Program-made: the position numbers and the translations under genes
In this document: positions 12,415 to 23,599 of the stretch, piece after piece
How positions within the stretch are numbered: the stretch's first letter is position 1
Layout of the letters: every line of letters starts with the position of its first letter
Notes under the pieces: model-generated
Told to the model about the DNA's origin: nothing
The model's database searches: none
What the model saw: the letters and a program-made list of their open reading frames with translations, nothing else
Source: Podospora pseudoanserina
Taxonomy: Eukaryota > Ascomycota > Sordariomycetes > Sordariales > Podosporaceae
Direction: 5' to 3'
Assembly: GCF_035222485.1 (NCBI RefSeq)
Contig: NC_085925.1
Span: 3,472,001 to 3,536,000 of the forward strand
DNA: 64,000 nucleotides

Positions 12415-14147
12415 TCAAAACCCCACAAAATCCCCCAACTCCAAATTCGGCACAATCACTGGCCTCGGCCCCTTCTTCCTCACCAAAGTCCTCTGCTCAA
12501 ACGCATACGCCAAAGCCAGCAACTTCTCCTCCTCAAACATGCCGCCCAAAAAGCTGATCCCAAAAGGAATATTAGGCCCCTGCTGCACCAACCCCCTCGC
12601 GTTCCTCGTAACGTTCCATGTGGCAGGGTAATACCCCAACGGCAACGTCACAATCGGTGCCCCCTGAATCGCCGCCTTGGCAGCAGCCTGACTGGTGGGT
12701 AACACCACCGCGTCAAGATCATTTCGCTCAATCGCTCCCAAAAGACCGCCCTCGCCACCCCAGTAGAGATTGCGCTGGTATTCCTCCCAGAAGCGAATGT
12801 CAGAGTTGTTGTACCCGAGCTCGAGCGCGCCGTCCCAACGGGCGGTGTCCCTGTCGGGGAAGAACTCAAGGCTGGAGTTTTGGGTGAAGTTGCGGATGTC
12901 TTCTAGGGTGTGAAGGTTGTAAGGGTTGTGCGTTAGAGAATCAAGATACACCGCGAGGTCGGAGACAAAGTCTGCGCCGAGGACGATGGAGGTTGTGTTA
13001 GGGGAGGGGACAGTGAAGTTTGCGCCGACGACGGTGGCACCGGCGGATTTCATTGTGTCGATGGCGGACCAGAAGGCGGTCATCTCTACCGTGCTGGCGT
13101 TGGGGTTGAGGGTGTTGTAGGGGATGCCGATTCTTGCCCCTGAGAGGGAGCTGACGTTGAGGGCGGAGACGTAATCCGGGATCTTGGAGTCCTCCCAGGG
13201 GATGGTGGATGTGTAGTTATCTCTGGGGTCGTGGCCGGCGATGGCTTGGAGGATGATGGCGGCGTCTTTGACGGTGCGGGCCATGGGGCCGATGGTGTCT
13301 TGGTGGGAGGAAATGGGGATGACGAGGTAGCGGGAGGTGAGGCCGACGGTGGGCTTGATGCCGACTAGAGATCCTTTCTGGGATGGGGAGATGATTGATC
13401 CGGAGGTCTGGATGGGTGTCAGTTTCAGGATCATGTTGTGAGATTGCTGTTGTTACGGACCTCTGTTCCAAGGGTCGCAAGACAAAGACCAATGGATGCA
13501 GCAACGCCACTACCGCTGGAACTACCGCCGGGGTCTTCGTTGGGATAGTAAGCCCCGGTTGCCTGACCACCGTACGCTGACCAACCACTGGACGAGTTAC
13601 TACTCCTGTAGTTTGCCCATTGACTGAGGTTGGCCTTGCCGAGGATAATGGCGCCAGCCTCACGCAGCTTCACCGCCATGGTACTGTCATGAGGAACCTT
13701 CGCGCCCACCAGTGCAAAGGAGCCAGCAGTGTTGTTCATCTTGTCCGCTGTGGCAATGTTGTCCTTGATCAGAATGGGAATGCCATGAAGTGGACCGAGA
13801 GTGGTCCCGTTGGCCCGCATAGCATCCAGCTCAGCGGCAATGTCGAGGGCATCTGGGTTCACCTCATTGACAGCTCGCAACAGAGGGTTGACCTGTTCAA
13901 TGCGTGCCAAGTAGGCCCTGACCAGGTCGACACTGGTGAAGAGACCTCTTGAGAGTCCTTCCTCCAGGTCATCGATGGTGACCTCGGTGAGGCTGGGGAA
14001 AGGGACGCCCTTGACTGTGGCATTGGTCAGCTAGATATTCTTTTAACTTGAGGTCAGTTAAACAATACCTGTCGAGCAGTTCCCGATACCTGCAAACCCC
14101 AGCCAGGCCGCAGAGGCAGCAATGAGAAGTCTTGCAAGTCTCGTCAT
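12415..14147 (-). CDS. Amidase signature-family hydrolase, probably secreted
   Basis: Exons are 14147-14069 (or 14147-14090), 14014-13461 and 13407-12415, giving about 541 (or 534) aa. The amidase signature is complete. The catalytic lysine is in GIPILIKDN, the cis-serine lies in GGSSSGSG, and the nucleophile serine is in GTETSGSI, the last being split by the second intron. The N-terminus (MTRLARLLIAASAAWLGFAG) is a signal peptide, and many NxT/S sites support passage through the secretory route. It should hydrolyse an amide bond; the substrate is not predictable. Two in-phase donors 21 nt apart (GTATCG, GTATTG) end exon 1, and both join the acceptor before TCAAGGGCG. The gene lies 168 bp from the decayed F-box-like locus and is convergent with it. 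Confidence 0.9.
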
Positions 14148-15080
14148 GATACCAGTTCCTCCTCTAGGATGTTGAGAATGAGGATGAGAATGTCTTTCTT
14201 CTGCCAGATTCAGATGTCGTGGTCCATCTTATATAGCAGTGCCCTCATCAGTATCACGGCACTCCCTCAGCGGGACGTTACCTCATCCACACCACCGTGC
14301 TCGGATCCGGGTTCCCGGGATGCAGTCTTGCTGGTTGAATGTCGAATCTTGGACCATATCGCGGGGGTGGCTGGCAAAGATGCCGGGTATTGCCAGATAA
14401 GAGCCAGCTAATTGACGGTTGGGAAAGCTTGGCTGACGACGACACTGCGTGTGTGATTGGCGGATATGAAGACAGGATCGAATAGTTTTGCTGGACCTTC
14501 AGTTAGTCACGGTTATACTGTTGATTAGAGATAGCATCGTGGGGTTCTCAAGACCCATGCAGCTGTTATCGGCGGGGTTTACGGCAATAGTGCCAGCGAA
14601 GAGACCGGCATTGATTATCTTGGATATTCATCAGAAACTCCATGCTTGCAAACGTCACCGGAAGAAGACGTCAAAGAGGTTCGGACCTTTCGCTCCGGCC
14701 ATTAGAACGTTCGTTTATCTTGGCGTGAACCAGCCCTTTGGTACCCCTTTCCTACAGAGAGTGGAGTATGCCAAGGTTTGTTGATATTGAGAAGAAAACC
14801 GTTACTGTGGCAACTGATCAGGGGCAAGATGCTTTCTTCAACACTATAAGAAAGCACTAAGTGCCTTGCAGACAACCCGGAATGGAGCAAGTAAACATTG
14901 CAATTACTCTATTAGATCCCACAATGATATTCTCAGCATCCAAAAGTTTCTTCCTGCGCACTTGAAGAAATGACAAAACTTCTACCAACAACCGAGCTTT
15001 TGACTCTCAAAGACTGCCACGCCCTCATGCAAACGAAATCCGCAAGAAAGCGGTGCAAAGAAATGAAAAAAACATCCACT
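14148..15080. other. Intergenic, no gene seen
   Basis: This is the promoter of the amidase (minus strand; TATATA near 14231) and the 3' flank of the Hsp70-like gene. Short open frames have no motif. Confidence 0.5.
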
Positions 15081-17557
15081 CTAGAGGAATCCAATCCGGC
15101 AGCGTCCCTCAAATCCATCCTCCATCTCCGACTCTACAACAGGCTCCATTTCCAGCTCAAACTCCGCATGATCATCTCCAGTCCTCAACATACACCTGAG
15201 CTCACCATCAAAGATCATTGACAGCATAACGTTGTTGAGCCTAATTCGGGTCACCATCCCCTCATCATCAACCAATTTCTGCCAGTCTCCACATTCCAGA
15301 GCCCTCATTGGACATCGGAAACGACACATAGGCTTGACCGTCTTGTCCTTCCTCGGTGGGGGGTTGTCAGAGTTACACAAGCAAACTTCGATGACGAGAT
15401 CGGTGTTATGCCGGCTGTCAAAGTCGATAAAAACTCGATGTGAGACTTTCGTCCCGTTGGAATCTGCACGATCGCCCTTGTGATACAACAGCCAAAGGTT
15501 AACATTTCTTGTCATCCAAGGGTCGTTCTTTTCAAAATAGAGCTGATGAACTTACTTCTTTGAAGTACCACAACATTCTCTTCATACGCGAAACGCCGTC
15601 ACGTCCTATGTACATCTCGTCTTTCAGGGGCTGATATCTAGGTCCATTATGTCCGCTTTCAGGCACCAAAGCTTGGATCCCGTAGCTCTGTCTGACCACC
15701 CTAGAGTTGATAGAGATCCCCTCGAGAACAGCCATGGTTGCTCCACGAGCAACGGCGGACCACCTAGAGTTATAATGTGAGACATTGACTTTGACCCCAC
15801 ACACATAGACGTTGGGAAGAACTACTTACGTCCTTCTGACCTGTAAGATATTGTTGAACTGCCTGTTGAGAATTGAATGCAGGTATCGCGAGGAGCCCAG
15901 GCCGCCAACAAGAAATATTTTCTAATTAATCGAACCATCAGCATTGCATCACGCAGCATCCTCTATGGTTGCTCTTTACTTACGCTGGGCGACTTGGCTC
16001 CTGCCGCCTTGAGCCGCTGGAGCTGTTCGCCGATAAGAAACCGAATTCCCGTGTAGCTGGCAGAGAACCACTGTTCCACAACAGCTCTTGATTAGAAGGA
16101 GAAGTGTTAGCACTTGTGAAAACCAACAACAAGGAAGAATTACGACCGTTTGGAGCTGACATACCTTTCGATGGATACTATGTCAGTCGGCTTTCCTCTA
16201 CCCACCAACCTGTCCAGGCCATGCTTGGGAATCAGACCCCGTGGTAGGTTCTCCAACCTGACAGGCTCAACAATCCTCTCACGGTTATCTGAGGCTGGCG
16301 TGTGAAAGTTGCGTTTCAGCCCATACTCCCACGCATGGTCGACAAAATCCCGGAATTCCTTGCTGTTGCGGATGCCGGGCCGGGACCTGTTACCAATCGT
16401 AATATGATTTTCGAATGCTTGGTCGATAAGGAAGGCACCGCAAAGTTTACCTGTGGTTCGTTGTTAGGCGGGTCCAAAACCCATAAAGAATAATGTTCCA
16501 TTACTAACCAGCGCCTTCAACAGCTTCCCTGAATCGAAGGGGGTGGACAGACTCAGTAGTGTAGGTGATAATATCCTGAATTGGTTTAGCAGAGCGAGCA
16601 GATTGTAGTGAGGCAGGCTAGTATCAACTCACAATTGTTCCGCCCCCACAATCACAAACCATGAATGTCTCTCCTCTCTAATCATTGCATAGTTTGGTTA
16701 GCGGTGCGATCGAAAAACGGCATGGTTATTCCCGTGTCACATAGGGGCGAACTTACTTTTACAGGGCGTTTGAGCTTTTCTCTCAGCGTGCAGAGAGCCG
16801 CGGCCTCGGACTCCTGAACCCAAGAAAGGGTAACGAATCTGAACGGGGGTGGGTCCGTGATACCAGCGAGTTGCGCCGCTTCGATCATCGTCTTGTTGGC
16901 ATACTCAGGCCACATGGCAGGAGTGGCGATGGCTGCCTTCAAGGGCACTCCATCGAGCCCTTCAACTTCACGCCCAATTTCTTCCAACGCATGCTCCCAT
17001 ACTCCCCTCAGAAAATCAGCAATGAGGCCGACTAGACCTGTCTTCTGGTAGCGTTGACTTTTTTGGAGTCTCGAACGGGCTTCAATGAGCTGTTTACTAC
17101 TCCGCACATCAACTCCTGCGTCGCCTTCACGAAGAAGCAGGAGCTTGAACCACCGTATGGGATTGCTGGTGGGTGAGAGGCAATGATATCCCCAGGCTCC
17201 GGTTTCCGGGTCAACCAAGGTAGGTACTTGTGCTTCGTCCAGTCTTTGTTGATAATGGTCGGGGTCCCCTGGCCAACTCATGACATCGTAAATGTATCGT
17301 GGATCATTGGGATTCCATTCGTTGGATCTTGTCCAGGAAACACCAGAATAACTAGTGAAAACGTGAGTATGAGATTTTGAGATTCCGAAAGCAAAAGCTG
17401 ATGGGGCTCACGTGGTTCCAAAGTCGATACCAATAGCGATGAAGTATTGGTCAACGCCAGCATGGGAAGGTGAGGAGGAAGGTGAGGTGGCTCCGTCTTC
17501 GGCTACTCGTGTCGAAGCGCTAGCCATTGAGGTGGAATCTGAGTTGTCACTCAACAT
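15081..17557 (-). CDS. Hsp70-like ATPase (actin-fold)
   Basis: Nine exons (17557-17412, 17351-16757, 16677-16633, 16575-16509, 16450-16165, 16086-15984, 15921-15830, 15763-15556, 15527-15081) join in phase to 662 aa. After a Ser/Thr-rich start come the hallmarks of the actin/Hsp70 fold: phosphate 1 AIGIDFGTTYSGVSW, an IATPAMWPEYANK segment, phosphate 2 FMVCDCGGGTIDII, and the adenosine motif KIFLVGGLGSSRYL. A classical substrate-binding domain is not recognisable; the last 150 residues are unique. This matches the HSPA12-like, short Hsp70 proteins that are numerous in filamentous fungi and mostly uncharacterised. ATP binding is likely; a chaperone role is uncertain. The gene is divergent from the GTPase gene at 18097. 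Confidence 0.9.
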
Positions 17558-18096
17558 ATTTGGAGACACGGGACGGGCCGGATAATGCAGGGGCTGTTGA
17601 CAGCTCAGAAGTCAGGAATATGCATACCTTGACATTACAAGAGTGGCAAATAAACAAGGCCATAGGAGCCAAGATATACAATTTCCATTTCAGCCGCTAG
17701 ATGTCGAGGCTCAGCCTTCTGTCATACCAAACAGCTACCTTTGGCATGTTACACCAAGTCGATCACTTGACGCTATGCTTCGGGCAGCAGGCAAGCGGGG
17801 GCCCAACCTGTGTGGCATCCAATGTGGAAAGCAGGAAATGCCCCCGCAGCAATCAGAAGACGGCATATTGTCACCCATGGTGCATTGGGTAGTAATCTGA
17901 AGCTGATAACCGGTTTTAGTGACAAACCGGGCGCGGTAGAAGGTGTGTATAATACGCATTTCAAGGCGTAACAGCTCCTCAAGATTGAGGATGAACTCGA
18001 TACTGAGGAATAATAACTCATCTGTCAGGCCGGCCTCTGCAAAAATCTTCTGATCTCGTGCCCTGTGAAGACATCGCCTCGGCGCCACGCAGCAGA
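17558..18096. promoter_or_regulatory. Bidirectional promoter region
   Basis: 539 bp separate the start codons of the Hsp70-like gene (minus) and the P-loop GTPase gene (plus), so both promoters must fit here. No clear TATA or known operator is visible. Co-regulation is an inference from the spacing. Confidence 0.5.
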
Positions 18097-19016
18097 ATGA
18101 GGGACAAGACTTCAGCGGATGCAGATGGGATGGTGATGGCGATGGGGGTCAACGGATCGGGCAAAAGTTTATTTGTGAACCTCCTCAAAGCAGGCTCTGG
18201 CAAGGTCGGAAAAGAAATTCTATCGGGTACGCACAGTCTCGGTTTTTTTCTAGTTGAAGTTAGCTAATGTGAAATAACTTGACGCCTACAGCTTCTCAGC
18301 CACTTCAAGCGGTCAAACTCACTGTGGATCGAAAGCCTCGCTCCTTTGTCACGGTGGTCGACACGCCCGGATTCGACGACACGCAGCCTGCAGACGCCAC
18401 AACCTTGGTAAAGATCCTACGATACTTGTCGATCCAGTATACGCTCAATATTCCACTCAAGGGCATCCTTTACTTCCATCCGATCCACAAGCCTCTGGAC
18501 TGCAACTCGACGTACGATTACCTGAAGATGCTTCCGTCCCTGTGCAAGGGCCCCGTCACCCTCGAGAATGTCATAATCGTTACGACGCGGTGGGATGAAC
18601 TGAAGGACCAGGAGACTGGCATGCGTCGTGAGCAAGAGCTCATCGATACCTATCTAGGTTCGATGTTGGAAAAGGGGGCTACCATGATGCGGTTCCGCGG
18701 GTCAGCTGCAGAGGCGCAGGCGATGGTATCGAGATTGGTGTCCAACGATGACAGTTTTGAGCTCGATGTCCAGCGGGAACTGGTGAACCAGGAAAGGCGG
18801 GCGTGGCATGTGCACCTGGACTTGAGTAAACGCTGCTCTGAAGATCTACGTCTGGTAGAAACCAAGGGCGAAACAGTCGGCCAAAGGGCCAAGGCGGATG
18901 CGAAACAAGAAAAAGGGAATTTGAAGCACTGGTTTCGTCGGACATCGGCTGAAATTCGTGTTTTTCTTGGGATCCTGGATATTCCGTGCAGCAACGGTGG
19001 ATGGTTGACCTGCTAG
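18097..19016 (+). CDS. P-loop GTPase, AIG1/G-domain type
   Basis: Exons are 18097-18226 and 18292-19016 (284 aa). The protein starts MRDKTSADADGMVMAMGVNG and carries Walker A/G1 GVNGSGKS within its first 25 residues, G3 DTPGFDD, and a G4-like TTRWDE in place of NKxD. A charged segment follows (residues about 170-260, ERRAWHVHLDLSKR, KADAKQEKGN). This is the layout of the small AIG1-like or generic G-domain proteins that are expanded in filamentous fungi. The start is the first ATG in the correct frame; an earlier exon cannot be excluded. The C-terminus (GGWLTC) has no CaaX box. Function is unknown; nucleotide binding is well supported. Confidence 0.8.
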
Positions 19017-19630
19017 GTACCTTAGTGGGGGTTGTGCTCTTTCCAGGTTGCCCGGAGGGGTACCTGCCTCGTTGACCCCCAAGTTGAGCTGTTACACGTC
19101 ACACTTCTCTTTCATGCACAAGCCCTCCGTGGGTTCTTTCTGTCATACATCCAGCCCGTTGTGTATGTACCGTAGTTCAATTGCAGAAGTTGTGCCGGCA
19201 ATGCTTTGCCAGCTCATCAGTCCCATGAGTCACACCAACTAAGGTACCACAATTCCCACCCAACCAGAACAAGTTCCTACGTCCTCGAACCAACCACCAA
19301 TCACCTTACGACAGGCGCTCCATCTTTGTTAGCCCCGATATGCAAGACATTACCTAGACCCTATTTGCGTACCGTATCATGGTCTGTTTGAGCCACGGTG
19401 CGGTTGGGTCTCAACGAATGATGAGGCATCAAGACCTTGGGGGCGGTCGGTGCCTCGGTTGAAGACCAACTCAGCCTGATCTAGAGTCAATACCCAAGGA
19501 CGTTAAACAATGAGAGAACTGGCCCTACAACGACAGTTGACCGAGTCTCCCAAACGTGAGGATACCTACCTTCACTCTGGTTCTTCTCAAAACTTGGAGC
19601 AGATCTGGATACCAACCGGTCTGTTCATCT
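19017..19630. other. Gene-free stretch
   Basis: No gene motif is seen. The region is of ordinary base composition and separates the GTPase gene from a run of gene fragments. Confidence 0.5.
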
Positions 19631-19712
19631 CTAGGTCTGCAGCCCCAGTTTGACGATGATTTTGGGGATCTGGCTGACGACGCCAATAACGCCTATAATA
19701 CCGATCGGGTCA
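19631..19712 (-). pseudogene. Scrap resembling an NLR-type N-terminus
   Basis: On the minus strand the frame MADPIGIIGVIGVVSQ... continues to KLGLQT. This is the hydrophobic pattern at the start of many fungal STAND/NLR and ankyrin-repeat proteins (MADPLGI..V.. type). Nothing after about 27 residues continues the family, and no donor site is obvious, so it is at best a fragment. Confidence 0.3.
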
Positions 19713-19817
19713 GCCATATGTGTAACGGGCTGACCCCTGGCATGCATTTCGGCAACTCTCGGCCTTGATGAAGCTATTCCCAAAACACACACACACAGAC
19801 CACGACTCCAGAACGCC

Positions 19818-20206
19818 ATGTCGTCCAAGACCACCGTCAACATCCCGTGGCTGCAAAAGGACAAGGTCTGCATCCATGGAACGGGCACAAACGACTTTGG
19901 GAACATGTGCGCTTTCTCCTGCTCGTACGGCTACTGCCCCATGGGGGTCTGTGTGTTCCTCGCCATGGACACCGAGAGGAAGAAGCCGCCGTACACGGGG
20001 GTCGTCGCCTTCCCAGTGGCTAGCCGCAGTGCTGATTACTCGAGCCTGTGTTCCTTCAACTACAATCTCGGCAAGATTGGAGACAAGGCTGCCTATCCAA
20101 CATTTGTGGGACGGCAGAGGCGCCGCTGGTCATCCCAATAGTGTCCCCTTTCCTGCCCTTTACCTGCACTGGTGGACTGGCAGCACCGATTGCTCCCAAC
20201 ATCTAG
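19818..20206 (+). pseudogene. Fragment of a GH71-type cysteine-rich C-terminal module
   Basis: MSSKTTVNIPWLQKDKVCIH leads into MCAFSCSYGYCPMGVCVFLA, the signature of the Cys-rich module found at the C-terminus of fungal GH71 alpha-1,3-glucanase-like proteins. A second block (SSLCSFNYNLG) follows. In another frame the expected end VSPFLPFTCTGGLAAPIAPN and a stop at 20204-20206 are readable. No catalytic domain is present upstream. The locus is a broken, 5'-truncated gene copy. The family link is from memory of the FSCSYGYCP motif. Confidence 0.5.
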
Positions 20207-20212
20207 AGTAAC

Positions 20213-20409
20213 CCGGATGATCCCACCACCTTGGCTGGGGATGTTGCAAGTGTCGGTTTAATCGGCTCGGTTTAGAACAGGCATTTCTGATCGCTCTTAG
20301 GATCGATGAACTTCCAGACGTTGCGGGTGGCCGCTTCTACAATCAGGTAGTCGTTTCATGTCCTCCAATTGCCGGGATTGGTAAGGTTGACTTGTTCGGT
20401 AGTAGCCAT
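20213..20409 (-). mobile_element. Ty1/copia gag fossil
   Basis: On the minus strand the start reads like the beginning of a fungal Ty1/copia Gag: MATTEQVNLTNPGNW, then a segment with NDYLIVEAATRNVWKFIDP and a downstream EPIKPTLATSP. Only this short 5' piece of the polyprotein is present; it is broken. No LTR, integrase or reverse transcriptase follows, so it is an old truncated copy. Confidence 0.55.
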
Positions 20410-20770
20410 GTTTGTGGCGATGTCGGTCGCTATGGCGTTCGCGATGTTGTCGTGGCTGTTGCTTCGATTGCTATGCGGAAGTACTGATGCTAACCGGGCT
20501 CATAACAGTTGGAAAGACCAATAGCCACGTATCCACAGTATCACAGGTTGAAGCACTTATAACTGGAGTATGAGAAGCTGTAAGGCGGGCAATATGTTGA
20601 TTAAGCTGCAGATGTTCGATGTCCCGCTCAAAGTCGATCGGGTGACGCCCAGACCCTGATAACCCTGATACTCCTATTCTGCCAGTGCCTTGGTTCCCCT
20701 GAATTTACCGCCCTGTCCATCCTGATGATTCAACACCACTTACTATACACCTTTCTCACCATAACTCACC

Positions 20771-20889
20771 ACATACGACCATATGCAGTAGAAAGCTCGG
20801 GATCCCGTCCGCTCTCCCCTAGATAAACTACTGACAGCCGGACTAGTACTCAGGTGGGTGACCACTGGGGAATCCCTGGTGTTGTATGT
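20771..20889 (+). rRNA. 5S ribosomal RNA
   Basis: The 119-bp segment begins ACATACGACCAT and ends TGGTGTTGTATGT, whose ends pair as the 5S helix I. Inside are GATCCCGTCCGCTCTCCC and a C-box-like GGGTGGGTGACCAC followed by GGGGAATCCCTGGTGTT, as in Neurospora 5S. Runs of T at 20901-20904 and 20911-20915 can end Pol III transcription. It is a single dispersed gene, as expected in Pezizomycotina. A few sites differ from what I remember of the consensus, so it may be a divergent or minor type. Confidence 0.85.
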
Positions 20890-21122
20890 CTTTGCTGTTC
20901 TTTTGACTTCTTTTTATTAACGTCTTCGTTGTGAAGGTACGGACATCTTTTTGTTGCTGTAAATTAGCCCAGACATTAGCCATTCAGCGAGCTTTTTGTC
21001 CCTAAATCAAAAGTTTGAACGTATCAAAAAGGGCTTTTTACTCACTTTTCCGACCCGAACTTACTGCGACGCCCTCCCAGCCATGTTGATCACACTGGTC
21101 AACGTAGTTACGTGCCGCAACA

Positions 21123-21480
21123 ATGGTCTCAAACCTACTCTTCCCGGCTGTAATCCTCCCGAATGGCTATCACCGTTACCAGCGATGCTGCACGCGTAGC
21201 TCTACGGACGGCAAATTCTGGGCTTGCCATGAGTGCTACAACATCTTCGATGCAGAGTTACCAACTTCGTCAGCCCGTTATGCATCACGCCATTCACGTT
21301 GACATTGGAGTGCGCTTTATTTTGTCAACCGCTTGACTGGATCAGGAGCGCCAATGCCTGGCCTCGAGGCCATGGCGGCCAGTCACACTATCCTATCCCA
21401 ATGTCACGCAAACTTTGGGACCCGGGCATAAGACTACCTAGCTTCAGTCTTCGTGTATAGTCAGGCAAGCTTCGTCAAAG
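21123..21480 (+). pseudogene. Unrecognised gene relic
   Basis: A coding-like frame opens at 21123 (MVSNLLFPAVILPNGYHRYQ) and includes CCTRSSTDGKFWACHECYNI, with a CxxC pair that may be part of a zinc site. It is interrupted twice but stays in the same frame as far as about 21480. I do not recognise the family. It lies just before an F-box relic and could have belonged to a neighbouring or the same gene. Confidence 0.3.
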
Positions 21481-21729
21481 CTCCAGGCGACCTGCAGCCC
21501 TCAACTGACACACGACTGCCCCGCCACAACATATCAATTACACCAACTCGTCCACTGGCAAAAATGAACAGCATACCACAGATATCCGAGATGCTGACGC
21601 GATAATCCCAGTATGTTCGTATCACCGACGCGACCTTGACCTCGTCGTCGTCCGTTCGCGCCCACACGATATGTAGGCGGTCCAGACATCTCTTTAAGCC
21701 GCCTTCGGGACATTGCCGACCGCTAAACT

Positions 21730-22595
21730 TGGGATCTTTGATTATCTCCCTGTGGAACTCCTGTTTCTGGTGCTCCGTAACCTCGACATTCGTTCTTTCT
21801 TCTACTTCCGTTAAATAAACCGGCGAACTCGCGTTCTATTAACCGGACTCTACGAATATTAACTAGTCTCTAAGCATGGCCTGGAGGGCCTGCGAGGTCT
21901 ATTACGCGCCGGGCTTGCTTACTGCTTTACTATTGTTGACCTTTATCGGCCTCTCGTAACGGATAAATGCTTAACCTGTGGTAGTTTTGGAGGGTTCTTG
22001 TTCCTCTTTACCGCTGAGAGATGTTGCTTCGACTGCCTTTAGTCTTCGGCCCACTATCGTGTCCTCCCTCTATCTGCTTTCGCCAAAATTATATATATTT
22101 CTCTAAGTCGGCTCCTGCACCTATCGGGGCCAGCTTTGCAGACCGTGCCTGGCACCTATAATATAACGGATACACCGGCTAGACGACCGAAGTATCTGAT
22201 ACTTGAAGAGAGCGCCACATAAATGCTTCTTGCCGCTAAAGCCCTTAACCAAGACGCGACTCGAAATCTAAGAATCCGCGGAGAGCAGTCAGAACAACGC
22301 CTTATTGGCAGCGATGGCATATCCGTGCTACAGTTTGGAGAATGCCAAACTCGAGCGTGGTGTCAGTTGCAAGGGCTGCCAAGTTCATTTAGAACGCCTT
22401 CGCGGTAATTCGCATCGGCTTGCCCGAGACCGGACTTTTTCGACACAGGGCTTCTTATCTCACTTTACAGCATGTGTCGAAACACAGCATACCTGGGCGA
22501 AGAGCGAAGATGGAACGCGGCCTGTCAATGAACTAGAGCTCACTCGCCGCTGTGGTTATTTCACGCGGCTTGGCTCTGACGGGCTTCCTAGATGA
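21730..22595 (+). pseudogene. F-box protein pseudogene with RIP-like stops
   Basis: The frame LPVELLFLVLRNLDIRSFFY is an F-box start. Next come INRRTRVLLTGLYEY, HGLEGLRGLLRAGLAYCFTI, CLTCGSFGGFLFLFTAERCC and PLSAFAKIIYISLSRLL. Further downstream are LLAAKALNQDATRNLRIRGE and a C-terminal GFLSHFTACVETQHTWAKSE up to a stop at 22595. Several stops are TAA/TAG where CAA/CAG (Gln) is expected, as between FYFR and INRR and after LYEY. That fits C-to-T change by RIP. There is also at least one frame change. It was probably one member of the multicopy F-box family of sordariomycetes, silenced as a duplicate. Confidence 0.6.
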
Positions 22596-23299
22596 CAGTT
22601 TGGAATATGTTTTATACAGGCGCCCATGACGCACAATATGTACGCTAGCTATACTTTCAACGTACCCACGCGTCATAAACTGCCCACTTCGACAAAAGCT
22701 GTTGAGGTCAGGCCAAGCATGGGCTGCTTGACTCGGGTGTTTCATATCCCACGCTGATGTACTTCTATACTACAGGGGCCTCTGTCCACCTCTTCATTCC
22801 CAGTAATTACACAATCCTTCCCCTCGTCCTACCTATCAACAAAAGATTTGAACCTTGTACATCCCAGGAGTTTAGGTCTTCGCAACCGATTGGCTCGCTT
22901 TAGCGAAGGGGAAGTTGTCCGCATGCATTCAATGATTCATTTCCTTGCTGTCTTTTCCCATGTGTAAGGGATTTTGGAGCCCAGATTGAACTTGGAAATG
23001 TCTAAATGCCCAACGAACCATGAAGCTGTTAGAAGATCACGTATAATAGCATTAATGTGATGGCACTGGCGTGCAGCGCCCCAGCACCATCACCATACAT
23101 ATATATACCACTGATCGGAGTCAAGCCGTCAAGCTTGACTCACCTGTAACTTTTGATAGCAATCACAGTTGGCTTGATGCAGTGGTTCTGCCTACCGTGA
23201 CAAATATGATGAATTGATCTAACACACTACAGTACTGTCCTTCCAGCCATCAGAAGCGGTATCGTACCGGCCGTTTGCTCCTGCGCCGATACAACCGGT
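22596..23299. other. Gene-free stretch
   Basis: Nothing coding is evident. A GGTTCAAATC string on the minus strand near 22846-22855 resembles a Pol III B box but no tRNA cloverleaf could be built around it. Confidence 0.5.
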
Positions 23300-23506
23300 C
23301 TATTCCTTTGGGTCGGAAAAGTACGCCTTCTTAGTTGTAGGATAGACCAAGTGGCTCTCGCAGTAGTTGGCTGAAATCCTGTCCACCCTCTTCGTGACAG
23401 GCTTGCACTCTATATTGGCCCCTATGTCCTTTGCTGTCTGGCAATGCAAAAACTCCGATTTCTTGATACACTCGCACCTGTACTTGATCATGATGTTATT
23501 ACACAT
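23300..23506 (-). CDS. Short cysteine-bearing hypothetical protein
   Basis: The 68-aa frame MCNNIMIKYRCECIKKSEFL ... PVTKRVDRISANYCESHLVY has regularly spaced cysteines (YRCEC, HC, EC, YCESH) like small uncharacterised fungal proteins with a C/H-rich core. It lacks a signal peptide and may be an exon of a larger or decayed gene. It sits next to a retroelement end. Low confidence. Confidence 0.35.
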   Translation of the reverse strand: MCNNIMIKYRCECIKKSEFLHCQTAKDIGANIECKPVTKRVDRISANYCESHLVYPTTKKAYFSDPKE

Positions 23507-23599
23507 GTTGGGTAGATTGCTTTTGGGGTCGTTAGCCGCTGTATCATGTTCATATGAGAGTTTGACGCGATGGACACTTACAGTGACTTGAAGGCGAGT